Positions 25,225-38,401 of a DNA stretch of 64,000 nucleotides are shown here, piece by piece. Origin of the DNA: Liolophura sinensis (taxonomy: Eukaryota > Mollusca > Polyplacophora > Chitonida > Chitonidae); the NCBI RefSeq assembly GCF_032854445.1, contig NC_088301.1, positions 37,623,187 through 37,687,186 of the forward strand, given 5' to 3'. Both the position numbers and the translations under genes were made by a program. Below the pieces are notes generated by a model that saw only the letters and a program-made list of their open reading frames with translations, ran no database searches and was not told where the DNA came from. Within the stretch, counting starts at the first letter, position 1, and every line of letters starts with the position of its first letter.

Positions 25225-27820
25225 TGAAAAAAAAGAAATCAAAGTATCTTTACACATTGTTTTCAATCCGATGCCTGTCGAATGAACCTTACTTCATAAT
25301 TTATCTTTCGTTTACTTTAATATAAAATTGCTTCATATATAGTCTGTATGTGAGATAACTAAGTCGTTAGAATGTATGCGCCTAATTAAAGCCGTAAATA
25401 AATCCTAAAAAAGATGTAAAACTGCGGCAATCTTCGGTTATATACTTTGGTGACTCAATGAAGGATTCGGTATGCATCCGGTACAAGTTGTAAGGACTGG
25501 TGCTGGGTGTACACGCAGCAGCGTGAGAATGTGCGAATGGAGGATTAAATAAAGGTAAATATGTCCCATCTGTTGTTAAAATCACGGAATCAACAAATGA
25601 TGACACTGACACTTTGACATTACAGTACCAGCAAGAAAAGAACGTTTCTTTTGCTAAGATATGGGATGAATTAGCCAAGTCAGTCGGTACATCGTGTTGG
25701 TCGAACCGAACTGCATCACTGTAAATACTCTAAAAATGCGAATCTGGCTGAAATATTGTTTAAAAAAAAACGAATAAGGATATTGTGTGTGTTTGTATAT
25801 ACATGCTTTGTAATGATTCATATACTGACATTTACAGTTTGGCAAACTGTCCAAACTTGAATTTGTATATGTATAATATACATATATCCTTGTAACAATG
25901 AATTGGTCGAAAGATAAAATATATCGAGGATGTATGTACAAAAAAGTTTCCCCTTTCTCAGTTACACTTGTATTTGGCTGTCTGACAAAAGCCAAGGTCC
26001 ATAATTAAGTGGTGAAATGACGTAAGCCTACATGTTTATCGCTGCAGATTGTCTGGGAATATATATTATGTCAAGGATACAAGCAGTTGTATACAGAATA
26101 TGGACGCGGGATTATATAGACTTCACTGGTATTATAGACCACAATGGGCTTTTAACAGCGTGAGTATAGTAGTAGTCTTTATAACTTGTATCATCAGATG
26201 TATATGTAGTTGCTAAAACCTAAAAACATGGAGTGCTCTAAGACAAATTTTGCCAAAAAATCTCGCCTTCATGAAAGGCAATACTTCAGTCTCTTAATTT
26301 CTACCTCACGTATGATGAGAATGCATGGTTGGAAAGGCATGGACATGGACATAATATGTCTGAAAGGTAAACGGTGTGCCAATCCGACCTGCGACTGTTA
26401 AGAGAAGTGTTAGTTTATTATGTGTGGAATGATCAAACATGACGTCTATAGCCTCGCGATTCTCAAACCGGCACACGCAATAAAATAGCGTGCTCACTGG
26501 AGAAACAAGCCATTCTGGTCGACCATATATTGACTGGTGGACTCGTTAAACCGAGTATACGCAAGACAAGCTTTGTCTCTGCTATTTACCCGTTGCAATG
26601 ATCTGTCTAATTCATACAAAAATGAAGACTCAAACTGTCGATAGGTTTGTGTTTTTCAGCTGGAAAAACTTCGACCGAACGAAGAAATCGTGTAAGTAAG
26701 AACTCACGAGCATGCGTCTTCACACGCGAGGATTTCTCAGTCAACATTCTCCTTTTTCTTTCCGCAGGGACTTTTCTGTTTGAGTTTTGTATATTGAATG
26801 GCTATTTTTCAGAAGGCTGTCATGCCAGTTGTGTGCGCATGTCAACATTTATAGTAAACTACGATAAACTCAAACACAGAATTAACGATTAAAGATTTCG
26901 TGCGTTACCCGGGTGTAAAATATGAATTCAGCTTGCCTGACTAGGATTTTTTATACACAAACATATTGATTAAATGAATAGATTGATTGATTGGTAGATT
27001 TACGACAACTTGTTTTGTCTTTTTCAACGAGACATATCTTTGTAGTCAGCTTAAAATAAGGTTTATGTAAAAGCTTACCATGAAATCTCAATAATCTTCA
27101 ATTAGCGACCCTCGTGTACATAAGACCACGATCAACACTTTCTGTTTATAAGTACGCCTGTCTTCGGGTCATCTGTCCAAGAGTATATGACTTGTTTCAG
27201 TTAACCAATAAACCACCTGCGTACACAAATATGTGTTTGTAGATGTCAAAAATTACCACTACATAAAGATGTATAAATGAATTAACAATTAGTTGATTAA
27301 ATCACGTGGACGAAATCTTCTGTTTTACATAATCCCTCTTCTTGATATTGCATTATTATGAAATTACTTGACATTTTAAAAACACCATTCATTCTGACTA
27401 CATTGTTATATACGGAACTTATAAACATACATCATATAAAGGAAATAGGAATTCTTTTCACACACGAGTTTAATTTCAAGTCAAGAGCATACATAACTCT
27501 ATAGAAACATTTTAGTGAGTATCACGTTCACATTTTTCTGCTAGCGGATATGCTCCTGTGTTTTATACAATAACTCCGTGATCTAAGATGGTCGTGGTAA
27601 AAACTTTTAAGATATTGCCAAGTCTCATGAGCAACCCACAGTCCTCTTTCCAACACGAAAAGAGATCCATTAAAAATTACACCCGGTGATATGTACTCGC
27701 GTTATAACCATCACAGCTGTCAAAAAAAATATATTTATTTCCTTGTTGTTTATCGCTGTACTCAAGAATACTTGTTTTACATCTCTCCTCATGAGACAAT
27801 GAAAAACGGGTAAGTCTTCG
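25225..27820. other. AT-rich intergenic DNA
   Basis: No gene is supported. Open frames up to 113 codons on the minus strand (about 25654-25995) show no domain and have the composition of the surrounding AT-rich DNA. Confidence 0.5.
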
Positions 27821-28590
27821 GTATAAAGTTAGCGATGGAGCGTATACGTCTAACAGTTCAGTGTACAGTAAGCGATGGAGCGGATACGTCTAACAGTTCA
27901 GTGGATATTTAACGATGGAGCGGATACGTCTAACAGTTCAGTGTATAGTAAGCGATGGAGTGGATACGTCTAACAGTAGAGCGTACAGTTAGCGATAGAC
28001 CTGATCAGCCTAACAGTTCAGTTAGAGTGTACACTGTCAGCTATTGGGCGTATCAGTCTGATAGCTCAGGGTACAGATAGTGATGGGGTGGATTTGTCTA
28101 ATAGTTCATTGTACACAGTTAGCGATGGAGCTGATCAGTCTAACAGTTCATTGTACTATGAGTGCTGGAGCGGATCAGTCTTACAGTTTAGTGTATAGTT
28201 AGCGACGGAACGGATAAATCTAATAGTTCAGAGTTCACACTTAGCGATGGAGCGGATCAGTCTAAAGTTCAGGGTACAGATAACGATGGAGCAGATTTGT
28301 CTTAGCAGTTATTTGTATACCTTTAGCGACGGGGCGGATGAGTCTAGCAGTCCATTGAACAATGAGCGATGGAGCGGATCAGTCCTACCTGTTTAGTTTA
28401 CACTTACCGATGGAGCGAATGAGTCTAATAGTTCGGGGCACATTTAGCAATGGAGTGGATCAGTCTATCAGTTTAAGATACAGTTATTGACGGAGAGGAT
28501 AGGTCTTACAGTTCAGTGTACAGTTAAGGATGATGGACGGTCAGTCTTAACAGTTCTATGCAGAGTAATGGACGGAGCGGATCAGTCTTA

Positions 28591-28922
28591 TTTATTTATT
28601 TATTTGAGGGGGCCTCCGTGGCTCAGTCGGTTAGCGTGCTAGCGCAGCGTAATGACCCAGGACCCTTTCAACAATGCGGTCGCTGAGAGTTCAAGTCCAG
28701 CTTATGCTGGCTTCCTCTCCGGTCGTAAGTGGGAAGGTCCTCCAGCAACCTGCCCGCTTTCAAACCCCCATAATGCTGGCCGCCGACGTATAAGTGAAAT
28801 ATTCTTGAGGTGTTTTACGCCGCACTCAAGAATATTTCACTTATACGACGGCGGCCAGCATTATGGTGGGAGGAAACCGGACACTGCGTTAGCGCGCTAA
28901 CCAACTGAGCCACTGAGGCCCT
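28591..28922. mobile_element. Fold-back SINE family 1 dimer
   Basis: A plus-strand SINE (28609-28809) faces a minus-strand SINE (28810-28922). The plus head has a box A (TGGCTCAGTCGG, 28619-28630) and a box B (GTTCAAGTCC, 28689-28698). The two 3' ends form 41-bp arms (28769-28809 and 28825-28865) that pair with one mismatch around a 15-nt loop. A TTTA-type tail lies at the left border. The exact 13-bp repeat CGGATCAGTCTTA flanks the unit at 28578-28590 and 28923-28935. This fits a single insertion with target duplication, although the host minisatellite could also supply that repeat. Confidence 0.8.
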
Positions 28923-28958
28923 CGGATCAGTCTTAATACCTCAGTGTACGGTTAACGA

Positions 28959-29079
28959 TTCTCCGGCCGTACGAGTGATGGCCTGCTAGCAACCTGCGGG
29001 TGGTCGTGGGTTTCCCCCGGGAATTTCCGCCGTGGAATAAGTAAAATATTCCTGAGTGCGGCGTTAAACACCAATCATA

Positions 29080-29134
<55 letters not shown>

Positions 29135-29136
29135 AT
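28959..29136 (+). mobile_element. SINE family 1, 5'-truncated, with (AAAT)n tail
   Basis: The 3' two thirds of the SINE (from CTCCGGCCGTACG to GGCGTTAAACACCAATCA) are followed by about 55 bp of pure AAAT repeats. GTTAACGAT occurs on both sides (28951-28959 and 29140-29148), consistent with a 9-bp target duplication. Truncation at the 5' end plus an intact tail is the signature of LINE-driven target-primed insertion. Confidence 0.8.
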
Positions 29137-29649
29137 ACAGTTAACGATGAAGTGGATCAGCCTTAGCAGTTCAGTGTATAGTTAGCGATGGAGCGGATGA
29201 GTCTTAACAGTTTAATGTGCAGTTTGCTATGGAGCAGGATCAGTCTAAACAGTTCAGTGTATAGTTGACGATGTTGCGGAACAGTCCTAACATTGGCTTC
29301 TTTAAGAGGAATTTAGGAATTGGGATGGTATAGATTGACAGAGGCATTACTTATGGATAACAACTCCCGGATTTATTGTGTTGGTGACGTTTCAGTCTTA
29401 ACATTTCAATGTTCAGTCAGCGATGGAGGGGATCAGTATTATTATTTCTTTGGGAAGTTTTCTTTTTTTACTTGTGAGATCACTTGTTTCTAGCGTAGAC
29501 CCCGCTGGCTTCATTGTGCCAATCTACCAGGTTGTATGTGAGGTACTTTGGCGTGCTGAGGTACTTCTGCTCCCATAAAGGTAGCTTCCGTATAGTTTAC
29601 TCTAAAGCAAGTGAAACAGAAAGAGTGCGCTTACACACATAAATATTTA

Positions 29650-29745
29650 CTTATTTATTTGATTAGCGTTAACGAAGTGCTCAAGAATTTTCACTCATAT
29701 GACACAGTCAGGTCATGGGTGGAGGACACCGGAATAAACCAAAGA
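29650..29745 (-). mobile_element. SINE family 1, decayed 3' part
   Basis: On the minus strand this holds the tail, a variant of TTTAACGCCGTACTCAAGAA, the CACTTATACGAC block and GGTGGAGGACACCGG. It ends before the tRNA-like head. Confidence 0.6.
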
Positions 29746-30519
29746 CCTTTGGCTGGTACCTGGAAAACCGCTTGACTTAAGGCCGCAGCCGCAAGAAACG
29801 GTGAGAACTGCATGGATTCCTCATTGGTCAAGGTTTACACAGCTAACTAACATTCTGAGCCCGTGGCCTGGACATTTGCATTGTTTCCATTTTACAGCTA
29901 TTAAATGTGGCAGCAGCATTTTTAGGAATGGTAGACCCGTGACAGTTAACAGCACACAGTATTGTTTTAACTATTTCAGGTTAAGGGTGTGGAAGTGCAA
30001 GTTGCTGTATTACCATTTAGTTTCAGTAAAATCCCAACTGAATTAAATTGATTAATTTAGCATGTGAGCGGCCAGATTTTACCGGTAAAGCGATGCAAAT
30101 TAACACACGGTCGTCCTTTCTCAGGATTTACTCTCAATATCGTTGTCTTTTATTTCACGATAACTAAATCATTCAGTTATCAGCTTAAATTCTTCATAAT
30201 TCGTGTAAATATATATATTTTGTCCAACAATTTGGCATAATCATGCTTTTCTCTAAAGACTTGAGTTTCGTTATTTGTCTAGAAAAGCTGATAAAATATG
30301 ACAATATTCTTGCCATTGTGTTCAAGAAAAGCCGTTATATGTCACGTGTCTGCATGTTTTGACCAGGTACGAATATATGCGTAAGACATTGGTCAGGTGT
30401 TCTAGACCGGAAAAGATCTTCAGATGAAAAGATTCTCGACCAGACTGAAGCCCCCAGGGATGGTGTAAACCTTTAACAACCGTTTCCTCTGTTTGAAGAT
30501 GTAGCATTATTTAATCTTC

Positions 30520-31960
30520 TTTTAATTAATTCATCGACGAGTGAAGTGGCTGATGGTCGAGGATTGAATACTCTCCGTTACACGGATCGCCTTGTTTGAA
30601 ATGCATGAAAATTGGCGAGGAGGGGCTGATTTCATTAGGAAAATTAGAGTAATTATGAGGGAGTAATTTGGAGGAGGACCTAGAGCTAAAGGCCTCGAAG
30701 AAGGGGGAAGGATGGAGGGTGTGTAAATCCCGAGAAGCCGTTTATGGGGCTCTAATGCAAGAGAATCAAGTGGCCCAAGGGGGACACTCCGGGGCAAGTC
30801 GGGTGCTGTCGACTTGATTGCTTTAACCTCTTGTTATCACCATCCCGTGGAGTGGCTGTTCTAATGAGCCTAACCATCTACAATTAACGTGTGAGGCCGA
30901 CCTAATATTTATCCTACACTCTACGGACGACGAATTTCACGCGGCGTTCACTTTCATAAGTCGAGTTTTTGCCTGACGGGCACTTGTGCGCCATAGAAAC
31001 CCCTGTTACTTAACGCTCGGAGATTTGCCCTCGTATCGGAGAAGCATCCACTCCGACTATTCCTTGCCTTCAAGGGGGTCTCTGGCGGACTAATATTTTA
31101 CTAGTTATTGGATTAAGTCAGCGGTAATTTTATTTGTCATCCGCTCATATCAAAACTGTCCAACTTGAATGAAAAACAATTGACGCTGCCACTGATACGA
31201 TAGAGAAGCGCCAGCGTCAAATATTTTCCAATTCCCTTAGCCTTTAATGTTCCTAACCTGCGGCGAATCTAATTATTTGTTCTCTGCGATGAAAGTCTGA
31301 CTAGATTCGATTTCCAAGTCCTCGACTATTGCCTATTTGTTGGTTCATTACACAGTAACACAGCGATACAGAAAGCGACCAGAAAGCTCGCCCGGTATTT
31401 CTGTTCCACTACTTCATGTCGGGTGACACTGCAGAGTCTCGGAAATGAATAAATAGCTGTCATAAGAGATGGCGAAACAGCGCAGAAACACTATTGTCCT
31501 TCTGAAAGATAAACCAAAAATTGATCCGGCTCCCCCCGTTGATATCGCCCTCCCTAATTACTAAAACAGACGCTTGGGAAAAGCAGGAAGAATTTAGGAG
31601 TGGATTAATTCTCTTTGGCTCATAGGGACTGGAATTCTTGCGCCTGGCGATGACTGAGGCTCGTTATTACCTCGATCTGAAATATTTCGCCAATATCTCC
31701 AGCGTTTCCGTTCTCTCCAGGCGTCGTTGACATGTTTGGAAACAAGAAACAAACAAGCATTCTTAAGAGGCTCGTTCCGTCTCAGCAGAGACACATTAAA
31801 CGGCCACACGCGGCGTCCTTTCTCCAGATACCGAAATTCTCATTTTTCTTCATTTCGCCATCGTCCCCGCAATTGATCATTTGTCCCGCAAACAATTTAT
31901 ACAACTGCCCAATAAACAGAAACGCAGCAGGCTGTATTTCAATTTTGTTATCACACTGAT
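30520..31960. promoter_or_regulatory. Long higher-complexity island, candidate regulatory
   Basis: About 1.4 kb of non-repetitive DNA, GC-richer than its flanks, with many TAAT/ATTA cores and GGATTA-type sites. Several open frames of 71-88 codons occur on both strands but none shows a domain. The absence of SINEs and microsatellites here, unlike on either side, is what selective constraint would give. I rate this the best candidate for a conserved non-coding block in the desert. Conservation itself is not visible in one sequence. Confidence 0.3.
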
Positions 31961-34900
31961 GGAGCTGCCCCTGGGGTGGGATAAAGCCAGATTAATCAAT
32001 TGATTTTCTGGGAAATAAACAAGAATTGGCACTTACCGGCTGTCCTTAAAAACTTGCCGGAGTTCATTCCACGTTTGTATATCGATAGCATAGAAAGTAT
32101 TAGCTGGCAAAGCCGATTAGGTACGGTCCAAGGCTCTACCAGCATTGGAAAACGGCTCACTTGATCGCCTAAGGCGTCGTCTTCTTTAATGACACTACAC
32201 ACCCGTCGAATTATCACTGTATAGTCAGCCACTGTGTTCTCATCATGAAACCATTCCCATACATTCTTCACTTACACCCAAAAGACATTTTACAGCCAGT
32301 CAATGTGCGTTTATGTGTAAAAAGGTGTTGGTTACATTTTTGCATCCTCTTGTCTCAAAACCGATGTATATACATACATATAAAACTATATGACAGTTCT
32401 CTTTATTCTTTTAAAATTTCTTCTCCGCCACTTGTAGACAAGTGCGAATACACATAACATGCAGTCTAGACGTTTCTGGATGAGTGGAACACATCTTTGA
32501 ATTAAGCGCTCCTTTAAGATTAGACAACGTAAGATTAATGTGTGCTGCTGGTTATAGAGTTATAAAAAGAGAAAACTTATATTCACTGATCGTGCGAAAC
32601 ATACGCGCATGCGTATATGCTCGCCACAGAAAATCTGTTACATTAAGCTTAGTACAAAGAGCAACGACCGTCAGCTTTAAAAAAAAAAGTTCAACGGCAA
32701 AAGCTTCCTGACTCATGGGATATTCGTAGATTTCTTCGCAAACTCCAGTATTGCCTCTTGAAATGCATAGTAATGAAGCATCACAATAAAAATAAATCAT
32801 AAATCATCTTAAGTGTATTATTCATTGATTTTAATGCAAGAAGGTGGACTGGTTATATCAAACGTTTGTCTTGGTGAGTTAAAGTAATTTGGGTAAGTTT
32901 CGTTTGTTTTAAATACATAGACAGAAAAATAACTAGACAGAAATTGTTCGCCTGTTGCTGAAGGTAAAGTATATATTAAACAGCAATAAAACTTTAAGCA
33001 CTGTGTTGATTATGGAAAAAAGAACATCCTTTATCCCTGAAATGAAACGTAAATGTTCATGTACATGTGTAACTTGCTTTTGGTGTCTAGCTATTGGCCG
33101 ATTACATAAGCTTGTAAATACTGAGTGTGTATCATGACTCTCTCTGACATGGAAGTTCCTGTATATATAGAAGGGCGTGTATCTTCAGATGGGACAAAGG
33201 TAAACTAATTCGTATTGACAATCTACCAACACTGATACGGAGGGAATGACTTCTTATCAATGTAAATGAAAAGACTGTAAACAGTTGTTTTTTTTAAGGA
33301 CGATTGCTTAGTAAAGATGTGATTCTTTTCTAACAAATAAACGAATATGAGATTCTGGATTAATGGCCTTACGATTGGAGGAGAGTATTTGCATTGGAAC
33401 ATTGATGTACAAACGGAATAGGGACTGTATTGTAGTCCCTATGTTAACATCGCTATGACGTAATCATAATTTGCGTACTTGAGCGTTTTCGCCTCGCGAG
33501 GCCTGCTCGAGTAGCTTGGATGAGGGATAGAGGTAATGCGGTAAAGAAAGAGTCTCAGAAAGTTATATAATGGACCAGATAACGTGGACGACACGGATCG
33601 AACACAGCTTGTCCATGAATGGCACATTGTAGAACTAGCCAGCGGTTCAATCGGACGTTCACTTGGGCTGTTTGCAGAGGATTGTGGGGAAAAAAGTTGC
33701 AATTTCAAAAATCCATGCGTTTCTGACTGACTGTGAATCAAGGGCTTGTGCTTCGATCAATTGCTAAGAAAGCCATCGTCTGAAGAATAAGAAAGACCGG
33801 CGAGGAGACCATTGGGAACAATGAAACTCCTTCCATCGCCATGTTTTGTTTTACTTGTTGTAGAATAATAGTGATTCTAGCGCCTTGTGAGCTAATACAG
33901 CCGGCGAGGGCTGGCAAGGAGTATTGATGACCATGAACAACCAGCCAAAGCCATAAGTCAAACAAACCCGTCTATAATACGTGACGCAACCATAGAGCTT
34001 GCTTCTTCGCATGGCGACCTCACTCTTAGGCCGCAGAGGTAAATGTCTCAGACAATACATATAATCATCTTTTATTTCACGAAACAACTGTTGTGGTGGC
34101 ACTTCTGTACTGCGTTACAAGGGAGAGTAGTGGCCAATTAATACTGATTACAAATTTCCTTCTGAGCTGGTTTAATATATACACAGCACCTTGCAGTTCT
34201 AAACTGAATCAATCTGTATATTTATAAGCTTCCTTGGGCTTCTTTGTTTAGGACTGTCGCACTTTTTCTTAGTATAGGGCTTTGCTTCGTGTTTTAAACT
34301 GCACGAAATTCTACTCAAGAAAAAAGTAATTAAAAGGATAATTCGGTGTATATTATAACTTATGGTTTACATTGGATGGGTATGGATGGGATCCACATAT
34401 GGCTTTTGTGTAGGGGGAGAAACTTTCATATTGATGAACTGTAGGTAAGTTCATGGCCAGTGGAATCTTTGTGGACCATTGTATCTAAGGAGTGTACTGC
34501 ATTCCTTTTCTAAATTTGCAAAATTGAACGAAAACTTAACAAGGATGTGTGAACAAATATGTCCTGATATATAACAGGAATTTTGGATGTTTCTTTTTCC
34601 TACTTCAGATCAGCACCGAGAATACGCTATAGTTGGTTCAGTTTAGCCTGGTCAAGAATATTTATATTAGACAGATTTGCGTTAAAACACATCTATCAGG
34701 AGAGTGATAAGAAATCCACTATATATACAAGGAAAACACTAACTGATACCCAGATATAGCACAATTACTTATTTAAGTTATGTCACCAATTTATATGCTT
34801 AAATACATTTATGTTCACGCAAAAATTAAAACAGTTTTACGAAGACTGGTTATTACATGGACTAGATATAAAAGACTGAATAAAATTTATTTTCAAAACT

Positions 34901-34980
34901 TGTGAGAAAAGGTTAGAGGGAAAAGATAAATGTGTTCAAGATGACACATCATGTCATCGCATGGGTCCGTATACGGATAT
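31961..34980. other. Intergenic DNA
   Basis: No gene is supported. A 9-bp perfect hairpin (ATAGGGACT, 33418-33426, with its complement at 33434-33442) is the only structure that stands out. Confidence 0.5.
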
Positions 34981-34984
34981 AATA

Positions 34985-35420
34985 CGCCATTTATTATTGG
35001 TTCAGAGAGCGGCACTCTTTGATTGGTGGAATTAGAGGCACTGGTGTGTGTCTGTGACGACTCGACTTAACACTCCATCCTCATACACTTTAATTTAGTC
35101 AATTCAGGCTATTGACGAACGCTTAATTACACCACTACAATAAGCCTATCTGCCGGCCTTCACGGCAATATTTTTCATTTCAGTCGGGACAATCGCCTCT
35201 GAATCTGGATATTAGGACCCGCCGAGAGCTTTTTATCTGTGCCAGCTCGCATGAATTGCTAATATTTATCGAGTGCTTGCAAAACGCGAACCGAGGAGAG
35301 CGCTGCTTGGGACTCGGAAGAAAAATCCATTTCTGTAGCGCGAGAGAGGACCACCAAAATTGTAGAAATTTCAGCCGCACTGGAATCGATCCTTGTTACA
35401 TATAGAGGGGCCGCTAGCCA
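34985..35420. promoter_or_regulatory. Candidate regulatory island
   Basis: A non-repetitive block with a TCF/LEF-like site (CTTTGAT, about 35018), CCAAT-type sites and several TAAT cores. The minus-strand open frame at 35180-35380 has no recognised domain. Regulatory role is inferred from composition and position only. Confidence 0.22.
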
Positions 35421-36755
35421 GTTTTATACCCTACGATCCACACTAATGGGTTCCGGATAATCTGGCTTTCATCGAGTCATATTATTCCATTTACGGAAGT
35501 AATCTAGACAGATCTACAAACTTTATCAGGTCATTTTCCTTCCAGGACTTTGGTACTTTCCCGTTATATATAGACAAATTGCTGAAAATAGTATAAACTT
35601 TTCATGAATACTGTAATTGGTTAAGCTGTAATTAGTAAAAATAATAAGTGCACGCATGCACGGAAAGATTTATTATAATGTTTAAATTCAAGTGTTTATG
35701 TTTTACTTCGGGAGTAGATGTGAGTTAATGGTATAAGGAGTATATATGTAAATATATTCTACACATACTCCATTCAAATCATGTTTACTAAGCAGTTAAA
35801 AGAACAAGGAGTAATCTGACTTCCTTCGATGCCTTGCCGATTTTTCGGCTGTAAAAGTCGTGAGATCGTGTAAAAGCAGGTTGGAGTATATGTTATCTAG
35901 GCCACGACCATTTTATCTTATCCACTTCATATCTGATTTTAAGGCAAACCTAAGTAGATTTCTGTTCTTTCATTTGATTTTAGTATGTAGGATTATCTTA
36001 TAGTTTAACTATTTTAAAGACGATCTCAAAGGACTAAATTCACTTGGTATAACGGGTTCGAGGATCAAATTTAGTGACAATTAATCGGTCTTTGTGAAGT
36101 TTATGAAAATGGTCTTTCTGACTTTTACACATAAACCTTCTCTCTGTCACTTCACTCATGTATCCCCACCCTCCCCCTTAGGAGGATGGCGTACACACCT
36201 TTCCAGCCACACCGCATACTGTAGCACACGGGGATTTGTGAACTTACGCAAAAACTACCTGGCGTTTACGGGCCCCAGAATTCTTCGCATTTGTTTGACT
36301 GGATGTGCCATTCACGGTGAGCCTGGATCAGAAGTCGCTGGTCCCGTGCTATTGTTCGCTCAGGTAAGCCGCTAAGACTAGCCACATACGTGTATAAAGA
36401 CAAGGATTTACCTATTCTCAGGTGATAAAAAGCTGTGGATTTTAACGACACTAGGGGACATTTGGGTGGTAAGTACGCGCTGGCTTATCCAGTCAACGCC
36501 AATTACACAGAAAATACCGACTCAGACAAAGGGCAACCGTCTTTTATCTGTCTCCCTATCGTTTGATATTTAACTACTTAATTGATTCGCGAACCCACTA
36601 GTTCCACTCAATTTAGAGACCTGCATTTTTCGAGTATTTTGAAAGGCATTTATATTGACACGCACAATGCCGTAAACACAGTCTTCGTGAAATCTAAATA
36701 TGCTTACCACTTTAGCTTTCGAGATTCAAATCTATACCACCCATAAATCCATAAG

Positions 36756-36790
<35 letters not shown>

Positions 36791-38320
36791 GCGGTAATTC
36801 TTATATGTTGATAAAACAGTCAATAAACCAATATACGTTTAATATGTCTTTACAGCAAAAATAACGAGTTAACAGTAAACCTAGGATTAAGAATGAATTT
36901 TAATAATTGTTTATTGTTTTAATGTAATTTTACCCTAATTACTGACACTCATGTGAGTACATTAATCTTTATAGATATGTGGTATACAAGAGTTACGTTT
37001 ACATTTTTCTTTAATAATTAACTTACTTGTTGAGCAAACGTATAGCATATAATATAGTGTATTTTTTATCTGAAGTTAGCCGCTTGTTAAATGAACTGCA
37101 TTATCCACAGGTAAGACCTTGGTTTACAAACGTTAAACGGCACAGAGATAGGAGACTAACTCCTAAAGCCGAGAGGGGATTATCACTAAAGATGCGTTTG
37201 TCTTTTGACCTTTTTTCGACTCCCGTTTTCTGTGGCCTCTGTTTCTTCTTGCCACCTGTTCAGTGACGACGGCTTATTGCAACCCGCTTTGATTTGGCTT
37301 TTCTAACACATCATCGCTTACATTCCTGACATAACTATGGCCGGGCTGCTCCGGAATCCACGAGCTCCGGTGCAGACACGTACCAATGGGGACTCTCCTA
37401 TACTTCACCTGTACAGCAGTTGTATATAAGTACGGGACGCGCCAAATGAGCTAAAATCTAGTCTACATCTGTAAGACCTTTATGGGGACGAGAATAATTA
37501 AATCAGTGCATGCTTGTAAGCGCTTATACGTGCAACCAGCACTTTGATTGATAAAACACAATCGCATAGTATAAATGTCTAGGAGATTTCCCTGGTCTCC
37601 AGAAATGACATCTTGCGTAACAACAAAGAGAAAGTTTTGCCATATTTTCGAACACAAAAGGTATCACGCTTTTGAGACTGTTATACGAAAGGAAAATACT
37701 ATGATTTAAATATTGTAGAAATCCAGCGGCATTTTACCAGGAAGTCAAAGCAAAAACACACTTAGATAATTTGAAAATAGTTAGGTTCCCTTTGTTTTTA
37801 ATTTCTTAATTAACGAAAGATTGCAAAAAAATATAACTGAATGGTTATACTCAGATATGACTTTTGATATCTCCGTTTAGAACTCCTGCAGACAAAATAC
37901 CAGAATTTGTGACTCTGATATGCTGACATCTTTGATCAAACGACCATTTGCTTTGTTTTCTGAAATTTTAATGATGAAGAAATAGATTAAGGTAGTATTG
38001 CATATTAAATTATACCAATACATGAGAGTCGATATTTTTGTTAAGTAATTATTAATTATTTTAATTGAACTTTATTATCATATTATAATGTCGCATAAAC
38101 CGTTCGCGCTGAATATGCAATAATTTAGTGCACTAATTGGGTTTATCTATATATTGTTTAATCATTTAATGGTGAGCGGTGGTAGAAATGTGAGATGATT
38201 GATGGATCAGTTGAATTTGTACTAACGGCGTTTTCCGTTAACACCAATGGGTCAGCGACATACAATAAAACCATGGTCGATACACACACGAACTGACAAC
38301 TACATGATTGTAAATGATAT
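35421..38320. other. AT-rich intergenic DNA
   Basis: No gene is supported. An interrupted TA microsatellite lies at about 36756-36789. Confidence 0.5.
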
Positions 38321-38322
38321 GT

Positions 38323-38324
<2 letters not shown>

Positions 38325-38396
<72 letters not shown>
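38325..38396. repeat. (TA)36 microsatellite
   Basis: An uninterrupted TA run of about 72 bp, likely to vary in length between individuals. Confidence 0.95.

Positions 38397-38399
<3 letters not shown>

Positions 38400-38401
<2 letters not shown>

Larger units (their letters stand above)
27828..29440. repeat. Degenerate ~40-bp minisatellite, SINE-interrupted
   Basis: About two dozen imperfect copies of a roughly 40-bp unit run head to tail. Recurring cores are AGCGATGGAGCGGATCAGTC and CTAACAGTTCAGTGTACAGT. The first four units (27828-27990) are nearly identical and later ones diverge. The array is split by the SINE dimer at 28591-28922 and the SINE at 28959-29136, then continues at 29139-29300. 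A last isolated patch lies at about 29385-29440. No open frame spans it. It is probably old, because units differ and SINEs have inserted. Confidence 0.85.

Noticed and set aside
27828-28590. CRISPR-like array of regular repeats.
   Set aside because: Units are directly adjacent and degenerate with no unique spacers, in a metazoan genome. It is a minisatellite.
28619-28698. Functional tRNA gene from the A and B boxes.
   Set aside because: No cloverleaf with a proper acceptor stem forms, the A-B spacing is too long, and the sequence is the head of a repeated SINE.
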